Positions 33,391-44,082 of a stretch of DNA of 64,000 nucleotides are shown piece by piece. The stretch's first letter is position 1, and every line of letters starts with the position of its first letter. Source of the DNA: Anderseniella sp. (GTDB lineage: Bacteria; Pseudomonadota; Alphaproteobacteria; Rhizobiales; Aestuariivirgaceae); assembly GCA_030626025.1 (NCBI GenBank), contig DAOUPT010000005.1:36920-100919 (forward strand), read 5' to 3'. The position numbers were made by a program, and so were the translations under genes. The notes under the pieces are model-generated. The model had not been told where the DNA came from. It was given only the letters and a program-made list of their open reading frames with translations, and ran no database searches.

Positions 33391-34611
33391 TCAGGTTACG
33401 CCGCCTTTGATGACAGATAGCTCCGGCATACCACGTTTTGTGATGATATCAGTGACAACATCGACAATTGCATCCAAACCATTGAGCATATCTTTGTGAC
33501 CTGCTTTGGAGGGAACATCTGCTGTTACAAGATCATGCAAGGCACCAGCCATTATTGAAGGGTCTGATGAGCTTTCCGGCAACAGCATTTTGGCCAGCCC
33601 CAATTCAGCCGCCCGGGTGGCGCGCACCAATTGTTCTTCACGTGGATGAACACGCGGCACATACAACGTCCGTTTGTCAAAAGACAAATACTCACAAAAC
33701 GTGTTGTAACCACACATGCCAACGACAGCTTTGGCGTCAACAATGAGTTTTTCTATTAACGCATCAAATTCAATCACTGTTATGCGGCCGATCTTTTCAG
33801 CCCGGTCAAAAATCTCATCACGGTCACTGGCAGGCATAAAGGGACCGAGCACCATTACCGCGCCATATGGAATGGTCTCATCGTGTTCATAAGCAGCAAG
33901 AGCATTTTTGAGCAATGCCGCGCCGTCGCCTCCCCCACCGGTCGTGATCAGAATAAAATCTTCCTGGGTGGGAACATGACGATAAGTGGAGGATGGCACC
34001 GTGCGTTTCAAAAACCCTGTATAGGTAAGCCGCAACTTCATGCTGGCGGGAATATCCAGTCCGTTTAACGGGTTCCAGAAAGATTCCGGACCATAAACCC
34101 AGATGTGATCGTAAACATTGTCGATCTTGGCGACCATGTTTTTGGGAGCCCATTCGTCCCTGAGCAACTGCTCTGAATCCATAACATCACGCAAACCTAA
34201 AATCAGTGTTGCCCCAGCGCTCTTGAGTTCATGCAACGTACCTTCCAGTTCGTCATGGAGGCCCATGGGTTCCTTGTCTACAATCATGATATCGGGCTCA
34301 AAAGAGCGCGCCGTATCGCGGATCATTGCCCGGCGCATCTCCATCGTCTCCTCAAGGTCGATATGTTCGACCATCGATTTGTATTCACCCGAATGGAGCT
34401 TGATCACTGAGGGGATTTTTACAAAATCCACCCGCACCCGAAAGTCAAAGGCACCAGCAATGGGCGAGCCAGAAATGATTAGAACATGCAGACTGGAAAT
34501 ATCTTCTACAAGCGAATGAGCGATAGTTCGGCAGCGGCGAAGATGACCAAGCCCGAATGTGTCGTGGCTGTACATCAAAATTCGTACATTTCTGTGCCCC
34601 ATCGGCCTCAC
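33391..34611 (-). CDS. Predicted glycosyltransferase (COG4671-like, GT-B fold)
   Basis: A 406-aa GT-B protein. SHDTFGLGHLRRCRTIAHSL (about residues 14-33) gives the GxGH loop. ITTGGGGDGAALL (about 227) and GMCGYNTFCEYLSF (about 308) give the donor site, and VPRVHPREEQLVRA follows. It is the first of three consecutive glycosyltransferase genes on the minus strand, with 88 bp between it and the peptide-type ABC operon upstream. An internal ATG at codon 4 is an alternative start. Confidence 0.78.
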   Translation of the reverse strand: MRPMGHRNVRILMYSHDTFGLGHLRRCRTIAHSLVEDISSLHVLIISGSPIAGAFDFRVRVDFVKIPSVIKLHSGEYKSMVEHIDLEETMEMRRAMIRDTARSFEPDIMIVDKEPMGLHDELEGTLHELKSAGATLILGLRDVMDSEQLLRDEWAPKNMVAKIDNVYDHIWVYGPESFWNPLNGLDIPASMKLRLTYTGFLKRTVPSSTYRHVPTQEDFILITTGGGGDGAALLKNALAAYEHDETIPYGAVMVLGPFMPASDRDEIFDRAEKIGRITVIEFDALIEKLIVDAKAVVGMCGYNTFCEYLSFDKRTLYVPRVHPREEQLVRATRAAELGLAKMLLPESSSDPSIMAGALHDLVTADVPSKAGHKDMLNGLDAIVDVVTDIITKRGMPELSVIKGGVT

Positions 34612-34699
34612 CTTTCTGCCCGCTTGCAGGGGCTTTATTACATATTATCGCTACTCACAAAAGGGATTAAGCTTTTGAAATGTCGCTATTATGTAATTT

Positions 34700-35881
34700 T
34701 TACTTGTAGGGGTCAGCCGCATCACGCAGCCCATCCCCGAGAAAATTGAATGCCAGAATCACCATGATGACCGGCACGACAGGATAAAGCAACCAGGGAT
34801 ATAGTGCCACAGCATTGATATTTTGTGCTTCAGTTAGCAATACGCCCCAACTGGTTATCGGGGCACGAAGGCCGAGACCGAGAAAACTCAGCGCGGTTTC
34901 GCCCAAAATCATGGTTGGTATTGTAATTGTAGCTGTGGCAATAAGATGGCTCATGAAACCGGGCACCAGATGGCGGCCAATAATACGCTGTGGTTTGGCC
35001 CCCATTAATTGCGCGGCCAGAACATAATCTTCTTCTCGTAGTGCCAATAGCTTTGATCGCACGGCACGGGCCAGACCGGTCCAGTCAATCAGGCCCAAAA
35101 TGATAGTGATGCCAAAATACACTATCAGGGGTGACCAGGTGACCGGCATGATGGCGGCCAACGCCAGCCATAAGGGCACCGATGGTATGGATTGCAGCAC
35201 TTCAATAACCCGCTGAATGACCATATCAGCCATACCGCCGTAATAGCCAGCAATGCCACCGATGGAAATTCCAAGGATAAAACTGATGGTGATGCCAATC
35301 AAACCGATTGTCAGTGAAATTCGGGCGCCATAGATCATTCTCGACATTACGTCGCGACCAAGCCGGTCGGTACCGTGCAAAAATAGCGTTCCGTCTTTTG
35401 CCGGACAATAGAGGTGTAAGTCGCTTTTCCACACACCCCAATAGCGGTAACTTTCGCCATGACAGAAAAAGCGTATTTTTTGAACCTTGGATGTATCAGG
35501 CGTATAGGTTCTTTGCAGGTTTTCCATGTTCAGTTTGTAAGTGGTGCCATAGACAAAGGGACCAATGAATTCACCCTCATGGAATAGATGCAAGCTTTGA
35601 GCCGGGGCATGAATGAAATCCACATGACGGTTGTTCAGGCCATAGGGGGCCAAAAACTCACTGAACATTATTGAACCGTACAAAATAATCAGAAAAATGC
35701 CTGACCACAGCGCCAATTTATGTTTTTTAAATTTCCACCACATCAGGCGGGTCTGTGAGGCAAAAAATATCTTTTCTTGCTCGGGTGTCAACTTCTCAAC
35801 TGAAGCTGGATCGAACTCGCTATCACGAACAAAATGCTGCATAGCAACACCGGGGGCTGGCATTTCGGCGTTGTTGCTCAT
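34700..35881 (-). CDS. Family-5 ABC importer permease (OppC type)
   Basis: A 393-aa inner-membrane permease. The N-terminal cytoplasmic stretch precedes a first transmembrane helix (WSGIFLIILYGSIMF, about residues 60-75). A large periplasmic loop (about 80-170) is unusual in length for OppC. Five more helices and the EAA loop follow (AAQLMGAKPQRIIGRHLVP, about 284-302). It is the last gene of a four-gene importer operon transcribed from 40695. Its start overlaps oppB by 4 bp. Confidence 0.9.
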   Translation of the reverse strand: MSNNAEMPAPGVAMQHFVRDSEFDPASVEKLTPEQEKIFFASQTRLMWWKFKKHKLALWSGIFLIILYGSIMFSEFLAPYGLNNRHVDFIHAPAQSLHLFHEGEFIGPFVYGTTYKLNMENLQRTYTPDTSKVQKIRFFCHGESYRYWGVWKSDLHLYCPAKDGTLFLHGTDRLGRDVMSRMIYGARISLTIGLIGITISFILGISIGGIAGYYGGMADMVIQRVIEVLQSIPSVPLWLALAAIMPVTWSPLIVYFGITIILGLIDWTGLARAVRSKLLALREEDYVLAAQLMGAKPQRIIGRHLVPGFMSHLIATATITIPTMILGETALSFLGLGLRAPITSWGVLLTEAQNINAVALYPWLLYPVVPVIMVILAFNFLGDGLRDAADPYK

Positions 35882-36876
35882 TTGGTGCTCCCCCCCTGCA
35901 GTCGTATTCGCGGATCGAGCATTGCCAGGGCAATGTCAGAAATCAGCACACCAATGACGGTAAAAGAGGCCAGCACCATCAAGAACGACCCGGCCAGATA
36001 CATGTCCTGGGCTTTCAGCGCGCGGATCAATAGCGGTCCTGTGGTCTCAAGCGACAACACGATGGCTGTGACTTCGGCCCCGGAAATCATCGCCGGTAAC
36101 AGCGAGCCGATGTCAGATATGAAAAAGTTCAGCGCCATCCGCAAAGGGTATTTCATCAACGCCTTGAACGGGTGCAAACCTTTTGCCTTGGCGGTGGTAA
36201 CGTATTGCTTTTGCAGTTCATCCAGCAGGTTTGCCCGCAAACGACGGATCATGGCAGCGGTTCCCGCCGTTCCGATAATAACCACGGGTATCCACAGATG
36301 CTCAAGAATCGATACCGCCTTGGCCCAGCTCATATCCTGGTTCTTGAACTCGACATCCATCAGGCCGCCAATTGATATGCCGAACCAGATGTTGGCGAAG
36401 TACATAAAGATTAGCGCCAGCAGAAAGTTTGGCGTTGCCAGTCCGAGCAAGCCGACAAAGGTCAGGCCATAATCACCCCAACTGTATTGGTGCGTTGCTG
36501 AATAAATTCCTATGGGAAAGGCGATTACCCATGTAAAAAACACCGATACGAACGACACCAAAAGCGTTAGCCACAGGCGCGAACCAACGACATCCTGTAC
36601 TGGCAGCTCGTATTCAAATGAATACCCCATATCGCCCTGCAGCAGGCCGGTTACCCAGTGAAAATATCTGCCGATCGGTGGTTTATCAAAACCGTGCTCT
36701 ATGCGCAGTTCTTCAATTTCTTTGAGGTCGGCGGCTTCACCCTGAGCTTCCAGTTCGGCGATATAGGTATCAAAATAGTTGCCCGGCGGCCACTCCATGA
36801 TGGTGAAAATCAGGGCGGAAATCATGATCAGGGTCGGGATCATTATGAAAACACGACGGATTATATATGACAGCAT
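35878..36876 (-). CDS. Family-5 ABC importer permease (OppB type)
   Basis: A 332-aa inner-membrane permease. It opens with the typical MLSYIIRRVFIMIPTLIMIS and has the GDMGYSFEYELPV segment and the EAA loop (VTTAKAKGLHPFKALMKYPL, about residues 225-244). ATG 36876 is chosen for its strong GGGAGGAGA site; an in-frame ATG at 36978 would run back into the substrate-binding gene. It is coupled to the downstream permease by a 4-bp overlap. Confidence 0.92.
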   Translation of the reverse strand: MLSYIIRRVFIMIPTLIMISALIFTIMEWPPGNYFDTYIAELEAQGEAADLKEIEELRIEHGFDKPPIGRYFHWVTGLLQGDMGYSFEYELPVQDVVGSRLWLTLLVSFVSVFFTWVIAFPIGIYSATHQYSWGDYGLTFVGLLGLATPNFLLALIFMYFANIWFGISIGGLMDVEFKNQDMSWAKAVSILEHLWIPVVIIGTAGTAAMIRRLRANLLDELQKQYVTTAKAKGLHPFKALMKYPLRMALNFFISDIGSLLPAMISGAEVTAIVLSLETTGPLLIRALKAQDMYLAGSFLMVLASFTVIGVLISDIALAMLDPRIRLQGGSTK

Positions 36877-36889
36877 TTTCTCTCCTCCC

Positions 36890-38791
36890 CTATTGTTTGG
36901 TGAACCAGAACGTATCGGGCAGATAAATGCCGAAATACGAGGTTGGTGAATATGCATAGATGGCTTCTTCGGGCACATTCTGTATGCGGTTGTTAACGAT
37001 TACCGGTTGCAAGGCGCCATTGACGATGCCGATGGAGAAAACCTGGTCGCTGTAAATATCCAAAATGCGGTTCCAGAATTCTGCCTTCTCGCCGGTACTG
37101 GCGGCATGTTTCCACATGTTGGCGTATTTGAGCAGCTCACTGACCGCCGGTAAATCCGGCTTTTCGCCCTTTTTACCTTCTGATGCGTGGTAGATGCCCC
37201 ATTGCGGCCACTGCAGATTTGATTGCGATGACGGGATCAATTCATAGGGTGCCATATCAGGCGAGGCAACGGCATTGTCGAGGCCGTTCCAGATGGTCAT
37301 GACTGCCAGTCCGGCAATGGCCCGGCGGCGCATAACATCGCGCTGTGAACCACGGATAATCAGCTTGAGACCGATGGCATGCCATTGGTCCTGTATGAGT
37401 TCAAGAATGTCAGACTGCAAAGTGTTTTCACCTGCGGTCTCGACGATTATTTCGACGCGGTTGCCATTTGGAAACAGCCGGTACCCGTCACCATCACGCT
37501 TGACCAACCCCATTTCATCGAGGAATTTATTGGCAAGTTGCGGGTTGTGAGCGGACCAGGCTTTTTGATATTTTTCATCAAACAACGGACTTTGCGGCAA
37601 CAAGGTATCGCCGCTTTCACGGGCCAGACCGAAAAATAAAATCTGGTTGATTTCGTGTCGGTCAATACCAAGGGACATGGCCCGTCGAAACCGCACATCA
37701 CGCAATGTTTTACGCCATACTGGATCCTTGACGTTCAGGTTGGGCAACAAGGTTACGGCCGAACCTTTGCCTGACTTCCACAATTTAACACTGTAATTAT
37801 TGCGTTTTTCACCCAGTTTGAGGTGGGTGTAGTCAACAAAGTTTAAGTTCCGGGCCTGCAAATCAACATCACCTGCCCCGGCTTTGGCCGGTATCAGTGA
37901 ACCTGTACCGACGGACATCGTTACTTCATCAAAATAGGGTAATTGATTGCCGTTTTCATCGACCCGATGGAAATACGGGTTGCGTTTGAAAACAAACAGA
38001 TCAGATGGCGGCGCAATGGTATTCACCCATGGCGCCAACGTTGGAAGATTGGGGTTGCTTGCTTTTTTCTCCCGAGCCATCCGCTTGTGCAATTTGTGCC
38101 ATTTGCTGACCCGGTTTTCCTTCAGCAATTGCGCCATTTTTTCTTTGGTTTGATATTTTTTGTGGAATTGCCTGAGGTAATGGGCTGGCATCGCCAGATA
38201 GATCGGGATGGGTGCTGCAAGAGATGGTAAAAAATTGGGGTTTGGAGCATCCCACGTATAACGCACCGTCGTCTCGTCAAGCACTTCAAACTTCGGGCCT
38301 TTACCATCAACCAGCAAAACATTTCGCAAACCGCTACGGCCCAGTTTTTTGTCTGTCAGCATATCATACCAAGCATAGCGGAAATCTTCTGTGGTCAACG
38401 GATGACCGTCTGACCATTTATGACCTTTGCGCAAATGAAAGGTAAAAATGCGGCCCTCTTCAACTTCATAAGCAGCCAGGATATCCGGTTCCAGTTCGAA
38501 CTTCTCGTTAAAGCCGATCAGTCTTGAATAACCATAAAGTGGCACCAGTTTGATGTCTTTGGATTTACCGATCAACATCCGCCATGTGCCACCGTGCCTG
38601 CCCGGTTTACGCCCCATGGATTGGAGATTTATCACGCGCGGATTCAACGGCAAGCGGTCGGCCACCGGCGGTAGTTTTCCGTTCTGAACAGCTTCGTTCA
38701 AACTCGATGGCCCGATGTATTGCGCCGCCATCAAGCTGGCGCCATTAAACAACACTGCGATAATTATGAACAGCTTTACAAAATGTTTCAT
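36890..38791 (-). CDS. Periplasmic solute-binding protein, family 5
   Basis: A 633-aa protein with an N-terminal signal peptide (VKLFIIIAVLFNGASLMA) and no lipobox. The family-5 (SBP_bac_5) pattern is visible: FHLRKGHKWSDGHPLTTEDF (about residues 118-137) and VRFRRAMSLGIDRHEIN (about 370-386). Its length and the co-encoded fused ATPase resemble YejA/microcin C or oligopeptide systems. The substrate cannot be read from sequence. It overlaps the upstream ATPase gene by 4 bp. Confidence 0.9.
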   Translation of the reverse strand: MKHFVKLFIIIAVLFNGASLMAAQYIGPSSLNEAVQNGKLPPVADRLPLNPRVINLQSMGRKPGRHGGTWRMLIGKSKDIKLVPLYGYSRLIGFNEKFELEPDILAAYEVEEGRIFTFHLRKGHKWSDGHPLTTEDFRYAWYDMLTDKKLGRSGLRNVLLVDGKGPKFEVLDETTVRYTWDAPNPNFLPSLAAPIPIYLAMPAHYLRQFHKKYQTKEKMAQLLKENRVSKWHKLHKRMAREKKASNPNLPTLAPWVNTIAPPSDLFVFKRNPYFHRVDENGNQLPYFDEVTMSVGTGSLIPAKAGAGDVDLQARNLNFVDYTHLKLGEKRNNYSVKLWKSGKGSAVTLLPNLNVKDPVWRKTLRDVRFRRAMSLGIDRHEINQILFFGLARESGDTLLPQSPLFDEKYQKAWSAHNPQLANKFLDEMGLVKRDGDGYRLFPNGNRVEIIVETAGENTLQSDILELIQDQWHAIGLKLIIRGSQRDVMRRRAIAGLAVMTIWNGLDNAVASPDMAPYELIPSSQSNLQWPQWGIYHASEGKKGEKPDLPAVSELLKYANMWKHAASTGEKAEFWNRILDIYSDQVFSIGIVNGALQPVIVNNRIQNVPEEAIYAYSPTSYFGIYLPDTFWFTKQ

Positions 38792-40695
38792 GCGCTCAAC
38801 TCCTTTGCATCAACACCTGCCTGGGCAAGGACATAATGATCGGGCGCAACTTCGATATGGGTTAAGCCATCTCCCCCGCCAATTCCGTTTGGCCGGAATT
38901 GCGGAGCCCAATTGCTGGCATCTGAAGCGCCTTCGAGATGCATTTCGTTCAAGTTTAAAGGGCGGGCAAGGTCTGGATAAGGCACTGCTGATAACAATGA
39001 GCGAGTATATGAATGAATCGGTGCATTAAACAGCGCTTCACAAGGTGCTGCTTCGACAATACGCCCCCGGCACATAACGGCAATACGATCAGCCATATAG
39101 TCCACCACGGCCAGATTGTGCGAGATAAACAAATAGGTCAGACCTAACTGCTTTTGCAGATCCTTCATCAGATTAAGCACCTGAGCCTGTACCGAAACAT
39201 CAAGAGCCGAAACAGGTTCATCGCAGATCAGCAATTCGGGACTTAGGGCCAAAGCCCGGGCGATGCCGATGCGCTGACGCTGACCGCCGGAAAAGCTATG
39301 CGGGTAACGACTCATAAAACGCGGATCAAGCCCGACGACATCAAGCAGTTTCACAACCTTTTCGGCGCGCTCTTTTTCGGTACCCAACCCATGTATTTCA
39401 AGTGGTTCGCGCAAGATGTTGCTGACCGTCATGCGTGGTGAAAGGGACGAAAACGGATCTTGAAAAACCATCTGAATATTGGTTCGGAACTTTTTCAGCG
39501 CCGCTCCTTCAAGGGCTCTGATATCCACCTCACCGTCACCACCATCATACATGATTTTTCCGGCATCGGCGGTAACCGCACGCATCAAGAGTTTGGATAC
39601 TGTGGTCTTGCCGCAACCGCTTTCTCCCACCAGACCGAAACATTCACCGCGCCTGATCAGGAAGCTGACATCATCAACCGCTTTAACTGTTTCCTCCTCA
39701 CCTTTGGAAAACAGAAACCCGCCCTTTTTGGTGCTAAAGCTTTTTGATAACCCTTCAACAACCAGCAGCGGAGCACCGATAGCAACATCTTTTGACTGGC
39801 CATTGCCCAGTAGCTGTGATGCGTCAACCTTGACTTCGCGCAAGGAACGCAGGCGATCGCCTTCTTGCATGTCAAAATGCGGCACCGCATCCATCAAGGC
39901 TTTCAGATAAGGGTGTGAAGGTCTGTTGAAAATGTCCTCAACCGTGCCTGCTTCCATCACCTCACCGTGGTAAACCACCACGACCTCATCGGCCATATTG
40001 GCAACAACACCCAGATCATGGGTAATCAGCAGAATGGCCATATTCAGCTTTTTCTGCAGGTCTTTGAGCAGTTTGAGAATTTGGGCCTGAATAGTCACAT
40101 CAAGCGCTGTTGTCGGTTCATCAGCGATAAGCAGAGCCGGGCGGCAAATCAGGGCCATGGCAATCATCGCCCGTTGGCGCAGACCACCTGACAACTCGAA
40201 AGGGTACATATCATAGGCGCGGGCAGGATTGGGGAAACCGACCAGATCAAGCATTTCTTCAGTACGGGCCCGGTGCTCGGATTTATCAACATCCTGATGC
40301 AAAACCAGGGCTTCTTCAATCTGGTTGCCGATTGTATGAAGCGGTGACAAAGACGTCATTGGTTCCTGAAAAATCATCGCTATGCGGCCACCGCGCAAAT
40401 TGCGCATTTCAGCCCCATCGCGATCAAGGACGGAAATATCAACAGGCGCATCGTCGGTGGCTGGATCGTCAAACAAAATACGACCGCCGGAAATACTGCC
40501 GGCGCCGGGTAAAATCCCCATTGTGGCCTGAGCGGTTACAGATTTGCCTGAGCCAGACTCACCAACCACAGCAACGACAGTACCCGGTTTTATACGAAAA
40601 CTTATACCCTTGATGACTTCCAGCGGCCCTGATTGCAGCTGGAAGGTGATGCACAGATCTTCAACGCGCAGCAAGTCGCCTTTCCCAGAACTCAT
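38788..40695 (-). CDS. Fused dual ATP-binding protein of the family-5 importer
   Basis: A 635-aa protein with two complete ABC ATPase domains, as in YejF. Walker [10 protein letters not shown] lies at residues 45-53 with the first signature ELSGGLRQR. The second Walker A is GESGCGKTT near residue 355, with signature SFSGGQRQR and Walker [13 protein letters not shown]. Both sites look intact. It is the first gene of the four-gene importer operon, with its promoter presumably in the 159-bp divergent spacer shared with the glycosyltransferase at 40855. Confidence 0.94.
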   Translation of the reverse strand: MSSGKGDLLRVEDLCITFQLQSGPLEVIKGISFRIKPGTVVAVVGESGSGKSVTAQATMGILPGAGSISGGRILFDDPATDDAPVDISVLDRDGAEMRNLRGGRIAMIFQEPMTSLSPLHTIGNQIEEALVLHQDVDKSEHRARTEEMLDLVGFPNPARAYDMYPFELSGGLRQRAMIAMALICRPALLIADEPTTALDVTIQAQILKLLKDLQKKLNMAILLITHDLGVVANMADEVVVVYHGEVMEAGTVEDIFNRPSHPYLKALMDAVPHFDMQEGDRLRSLREVKVDASQLLGNGQSKDVAIGAPLLVVEGLSKSFSTKKGGFLFSKGEEETVKAVDDVSFLIRRGECFGLVGESGCGKTTVSKLLMRAVTADAGKIMYDGGDGEVDIRALEGAALKKFRTNIQMVFQDPFSSLSPRMTVSNILREPLEIHGLGTEKERAEKVVKLLDVVGLDPRFMSRYPHSFSGGQRQRIGIARALALSPELLICDEPVSALDVSVQAQVLNLMKDLQKQLGLTYLFISHNLAVVDYMADRIAVMCRGRIVEAAPCEALFNAPIHSYTRSLLSAVPYPDLARPLNLNEMHLEGASDASNWAPQFRPNGIGGGDGLTHIEVAPDHYVLAQAGVDAKELSA

Positions 40696-40854
40696 TCCTT
40701 AGAGCATCCCTTATACCAACGTAACGCCCCTCTCGCGCACATTAGACTTTATTGTTTTTTAAAAACTAGCACCTTGTTGATTAAAGCACAATCTGAAAAG
40801 TCAGGCATTATCCAAGCTTTGCTAAACACGGGATTTATTGGTAGTTGTTGATTT

Positions 40855-41940
40855 ATGAAAATCGCCTTCTATGCTCCACTGAAATCACCTCACCATCCGG
40901 TACCATCCGGCGACCGGCAGATGGCCCGTGCCTTGGTCAAGTCGCTGGAATTTGCCGGGCATGAGGTCGAAATTGCTTCTGAGTTACGGTGTTTTTCAAA
41001 AACACCGCACGAGAAGAGCTTTCTTGACAAGGCTGAGAAAGAGGCTGCAGGGATCATAACACGCTGGGCCGGAGACGTGCCTGATTTGTGGTTTTCCTAT
41101 CATCCCTACTACAAAGCGCCCGATTTTGTTGCTTTGGAAATATTGAAGTCGGTTACAATACCCGTATTCACAGCCGAATCCTCGTTAGCCAGCAAACGTG
41201 ATGTGGGTGAATGGGCATCCAGTCAGGATGCGGTGCGCAATTTATTGAAACGTTCTCATGCGAGCTTTTATTTTACCGACCGCGATTTGCCGGGTTTACA
41301 GACAGTTGTCAGGGCAGAAAAACTGATCCGCCTGTCGCCATTTATTGATATTCCAGCAAGCCTGAAAGCAGACAAACCGGAAACGCCTGCTCACAAGACT
41401 GTACAACTGGTTGCAATGGGCATGATGCGGGAAGGTGTCAAATTTGACTCTTATGAAATGCTGGCCAATGCTCTGGCGCTGATCAGACAGGCCGATTGGC
41501 ATTTAACGATTATTGGTGATGGTAAAATGCGCAGCGAGGTGGAACGGTTGTTTGAGCATTTTGCCGATGACAAAATCTCGTGGACCGGGGAAGTTCTGCC
41601 CGGCGATGTTCATGCCCAATTGCTCAAGGGTGACATTTTTGTCTGGCCGGGGTTTGGCGAAGCCTATGGCCTGGCCTATCTTGAAGCACAGGCTGCCGGG
41701 TTGCCAGTCGTTGCACAAAACACCCATGGCGTGCCCTTTGCTGTCAAAGACGGCGAGACTGGTATTCTGGTTGCCTCCGGTGATGAACGCGCCTATGCGC
41801 AGGCGGTGCTAAAACTGATCGAAACCGAAAGCTATCGTCAACAGCTTGGAAAAAATGCCAAAGAATTTGTTCTCAGTGAGCGCAACCTGAAACAGGCCTC
41901 AGATATTCTAGATGGCGCACTAAGGAAATTCATCCGATGA
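40855..41940 (+). CDS. Glycosyltransferase (GT4-like)
   Basis: A 361-aa GT-B protein. The N-terminus KIAFYAPLKSPHHPVPSGDRQ and the C-terminal donor region WPGFGEAYGLAYLEAQAAGL (about residues 263-282) with the E-x7-E pattern place it with GT4-type transferases. The substrate is unknown. It is divergent from the ABC importer and overlaps the following deacetylase-like gene by 4 bp (ATGA), so glycosyl transfer and deacetylation are probably linked. Confidence 0.82.
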   Translation: MKIAFYAPLKSPHHPVPSGDRQMARALVKSLEFAGHEVEIASELRCFSKTPHEKSFLDKAEKEAAGIITRWAGDVPDLWFSYHPYYKAPDFVALEILKSVTIPVFTAESSLASKRDVGEWASSQDAVRNLLKRSHASFYFTDRDLPGLQTVVRAEKLIRLSPFIDIPASLKADKPETPAHKTVQLVAMGMMREGVKFDSYEMLANALALIRQADWHLTIIGDGKMRSEVERLFEHFADDKISWTGEVLPGDVHAQLLKGDIFVWPGFGEAYGLAYLEAQAAGLPVVAQNTHGVPFAVKDGETGILVASGDERAYAQAVLKLIETESYRQQLGKNAKEFVLSERNLKQASDILDGALRKFIR

Positions 41941-42695
41941 GCTTATGGGATACAGTTTCTGATGAATTGGCTTTGTGGGGTGATGGGCTGCCACCTGCCC
42001 GCCTGTGGTTACGTGATGATGATGCCGAGGCGCCGACAAGCAATCTGGAAAAGCTCGGACGTCTGACCGGACAATTTAACGTACCCATAACGATTGCCGT
42101 TGTTCCGCAACCGGCCAGCGTTGCACTGGCCGAATGGATATTCAAACACAAGCAGTTTTCCATAGCATTGCACGGTTACAGTCATCACAATTATGCACCT
42201 GTCAGTGAAAAAAAATGTGAACTTGGCCTGCACCGGGGGGCGCAAGTGGTGCTGGATGAACTTGCCATCGGACGGGGGAAACTAGGCAACATGTTTGGCG
42301 ACCGGTTTATCGATATGCTGGTGCCGCCGTGGAACCGGATTGATCAGCATTTGCTTTCTTTCCTGGCTGAACTGGGCTTTAAAAGCCTGTCGACGTTTAC
42401 CTGGAAAGACTTCACAACAATACCGGGACTGGTTCAGTTGAACTGCCATGTGGATATTATTGACTGGCGGGGGTCGCGTGGTGGCCGTGCAATAGATGAC
42501 TTAATTGGTGAACTTGCAGAAGCCTTGCAAACAGCGCGTGAAAGTGGCGGTGCGCCGATTGGAATTCTCACACATCATCTGGTCCATGATGCTGCCGCCT
42601 GGGATTTTCTGGAACAACTCTTCCAGTTCACCAGCAATCGCGGCGACATCGTGTGGTGTCATGCGGCCTCTTTGACTGGCGGTTCAGATTTATAG
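41937..42695 (+). CDS. Polysaccharide-deacetylase-like protein, paralogue of 24077-24832
   Basis: A 252-aa protein without a signal peptide. The motifs are LWLRDDDA (residues 23-30), HGYSHHNY (about 80-87), LVPPWNRI (about 123-130) and LTHHLVHD. They are in the same order and spacing as the protein at 24077-24832. It is coupled to the upstream glycosyltransferase. Its 3' end overlaps the convergent cyclase gene by 37 bp. The catalytic role is inferred from motif resemblance only. Confidence 0.72.
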   Translation: MSLWDTVSDELALWGDGLPPARLWLRDDDAEAPTSNLEKLGRLTGQFNVPITIAVVPQPASVALAEWIFKHKQFSIALHGYSHHNYAPVSEKKCELGLHRGAQVVLDELAIGRGKLGNMFGDRFIDMLVPPWNRIDQHLLSFLAELGFKSLSTFTWKDFTTIPGLVQLNCHVDIIDWRGSRGGRAIDDLIGELAEALQTARESGGAPIGILTHHLVHDAAAWDFLEQLFQFTSNRGDIVWCHAASLTGGSDL

Positions 42696-44059
42696 AGTAC
42701 AACCAGATCAAGTTGTTCGCCAACTGATTCAATAAATTTAGACATAGCCTTGAATTCAAACGGTTTTTTATAACCCTGCTGCTCTGCAATTTTCAATGTT
42801 TGTTGATCGGTCAGAACCCGGGATAATATCTCTTTGTTGCATTTTTCCAACTTTGCCGAAAGGTTTACCGCGTCACCAATGGTTGTGTACTCCAACCGGC
42901 TTTCATCACCCAGCACACCAAAGACCACCGGCCCGGCGGCCACTGCCGCGTTGACCTTTGAACCGGCAATGTGGTGCAATTTTTCGTGGGTTTCCCACGT
43001 GTCGGTTTCGGCAACGATTTCATCGATAGCTCGCAGGGCGTCGGCAGCATAGGTGTCGCTTGGGCCGACAGCACCAAAGGAAGCCATTATGCCGTCACCG
43101 AGGAATTTATCGATACTGCCTCCATGTTTTTGAATAATCGGCACAATCTTTTTTTGATACTCACTAAGCAGGCAAACAACCTCGGAAGGATCCATATGAC
43201 TGGCTTTTAGTGTGAAGCCGCGGAGGTCCGTAAACAGGATTGCCGCCTCACGACGCACCCCCTCGCCCGGCTCAATCTTGTGATCTGATGCGGTAATCTG
43301 GTCAGCTACCGACTGATCAAAAAATCTCGAGAGATCACTGGCCGCAGCACTTTCGGTCACTGCTTGTACAAGCAGTATTCTTGCCCGGGCAATAGCCAAC
43401 GCCATGATGCCGGTGACAAAAAGTATTGCAATAATCTTATCTATTTCCGCCCCGATCAGCACCGAATTGGACGTCAGGTATTCGACATAATCACGGGTGA
43501 TCATGGTGTTGGCCGGATCAGAAAAAATAACATAGGCGGTTAAGGTCATCCAGCCGGTGATGGCGACCAAACCGGCGGCAAGAACGAAGCGGGCCTGAAA
43601 CCGCAAAGCACGCAAGGCGATGAATATGAAAATATAAAAAGCCGTGGGGGCTTTCAGGTAAAATGATGGTGGTTGGCCGTATTGAATATGGAAACTCCAA
43701 ATCAAGACCATCAACATGGAGATGTCGATCAGGATATTCGTATAGACTGCCCAATTGGGCAAGCCGCGGCGCACGGCCCAAACCAGTCCGATAATGTTCA
43801 AGACAAGATACGATGCCAGCGCCCAGGGCACCGGTTCGATGCCAGCAACCAGCATCCGTGTTTCAACCTTTGGCGACAACAAATACAACACGCCCCACAG
43901 AGCAAAAATGGTGATCTGGATAAGCTTGATCAGAATTTCAGATGAATTTTCTTGCCTTTCAATCGCTGTTAACACGCGGTCAGGCAAATGCTTTTTGCGT
44001 TTTGGCGGGCGCGTTGCGACCTCGCCAACCACATCTGCTATTGTTGTCACCAGACTCAT
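42659..44059 (-). CDS. Class III adenylate/guanylate cyclase with membrane sensor domain
   Basis: A 466-aa protein. About six hydrophobic helices (residues 45-230) form an unrecognised N-terminal sensor domain, followed by a class III cyclase domain (about 265-450). The metal-binding aspartates are in FTDLRGF (Asp278) and KFLGDGIMASFG (Asp322). GDAVNLSAKLE is the transition-state Asn/Arg region, with Asn kept. The substrate (ATP or GTP) is not certain by eye. It lies 23 bp downstream of the MBL hydrolase on the same strand. Confidence 0.9.
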   Translation of the reverse strand: MSLVTTIADVVGEVATRPPKRKKHLPDRVLTAIERQENSSEILIKLIQITIFALWGVLYLLSPKVETRMLVAGIEPVPWALASYLVLNIIGLVWAVRRGLPNWAVYTNILIDISMLMVLIWSFHIQYGQPPSFYLKAPTAFYIFIFIALRALRFQARFVLAAGLVAITGWMTLTAYVIFSDPANTMITRDYVEYLTSNSVLIGAEIDKIIAILFVTGIMALAIARARILLVQAVTESAAASDLSRFFDQSVADQITASDHKIEPGEGVRREAAILFTDLRGFTLKASHMDPSEVVCLLSEYQKKIVPIIQKHGGSIDKFLGDGIMASFGAVGPSDTYAADALRAIDEIVAETDTWETHEKLHHIAGSKVNAAVAAGPVVFGVLGDESRLEYTTIGDAVNLSAKLEKCNKEILSRVLTDQQTLKIAEQQGYKKPFEFKAMSKFIESVGEQLDLVVLYKSEPPVKEAA

Positions 44060-44082
44060 TGAGGCTCCTTCACCGCGAATGG

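Noticed and set aside
35834..36472. 212-aa open frame antisense to the OppB/OppC genes
   Set aside because: Ser-rich shadow of two well-supported permease genes.
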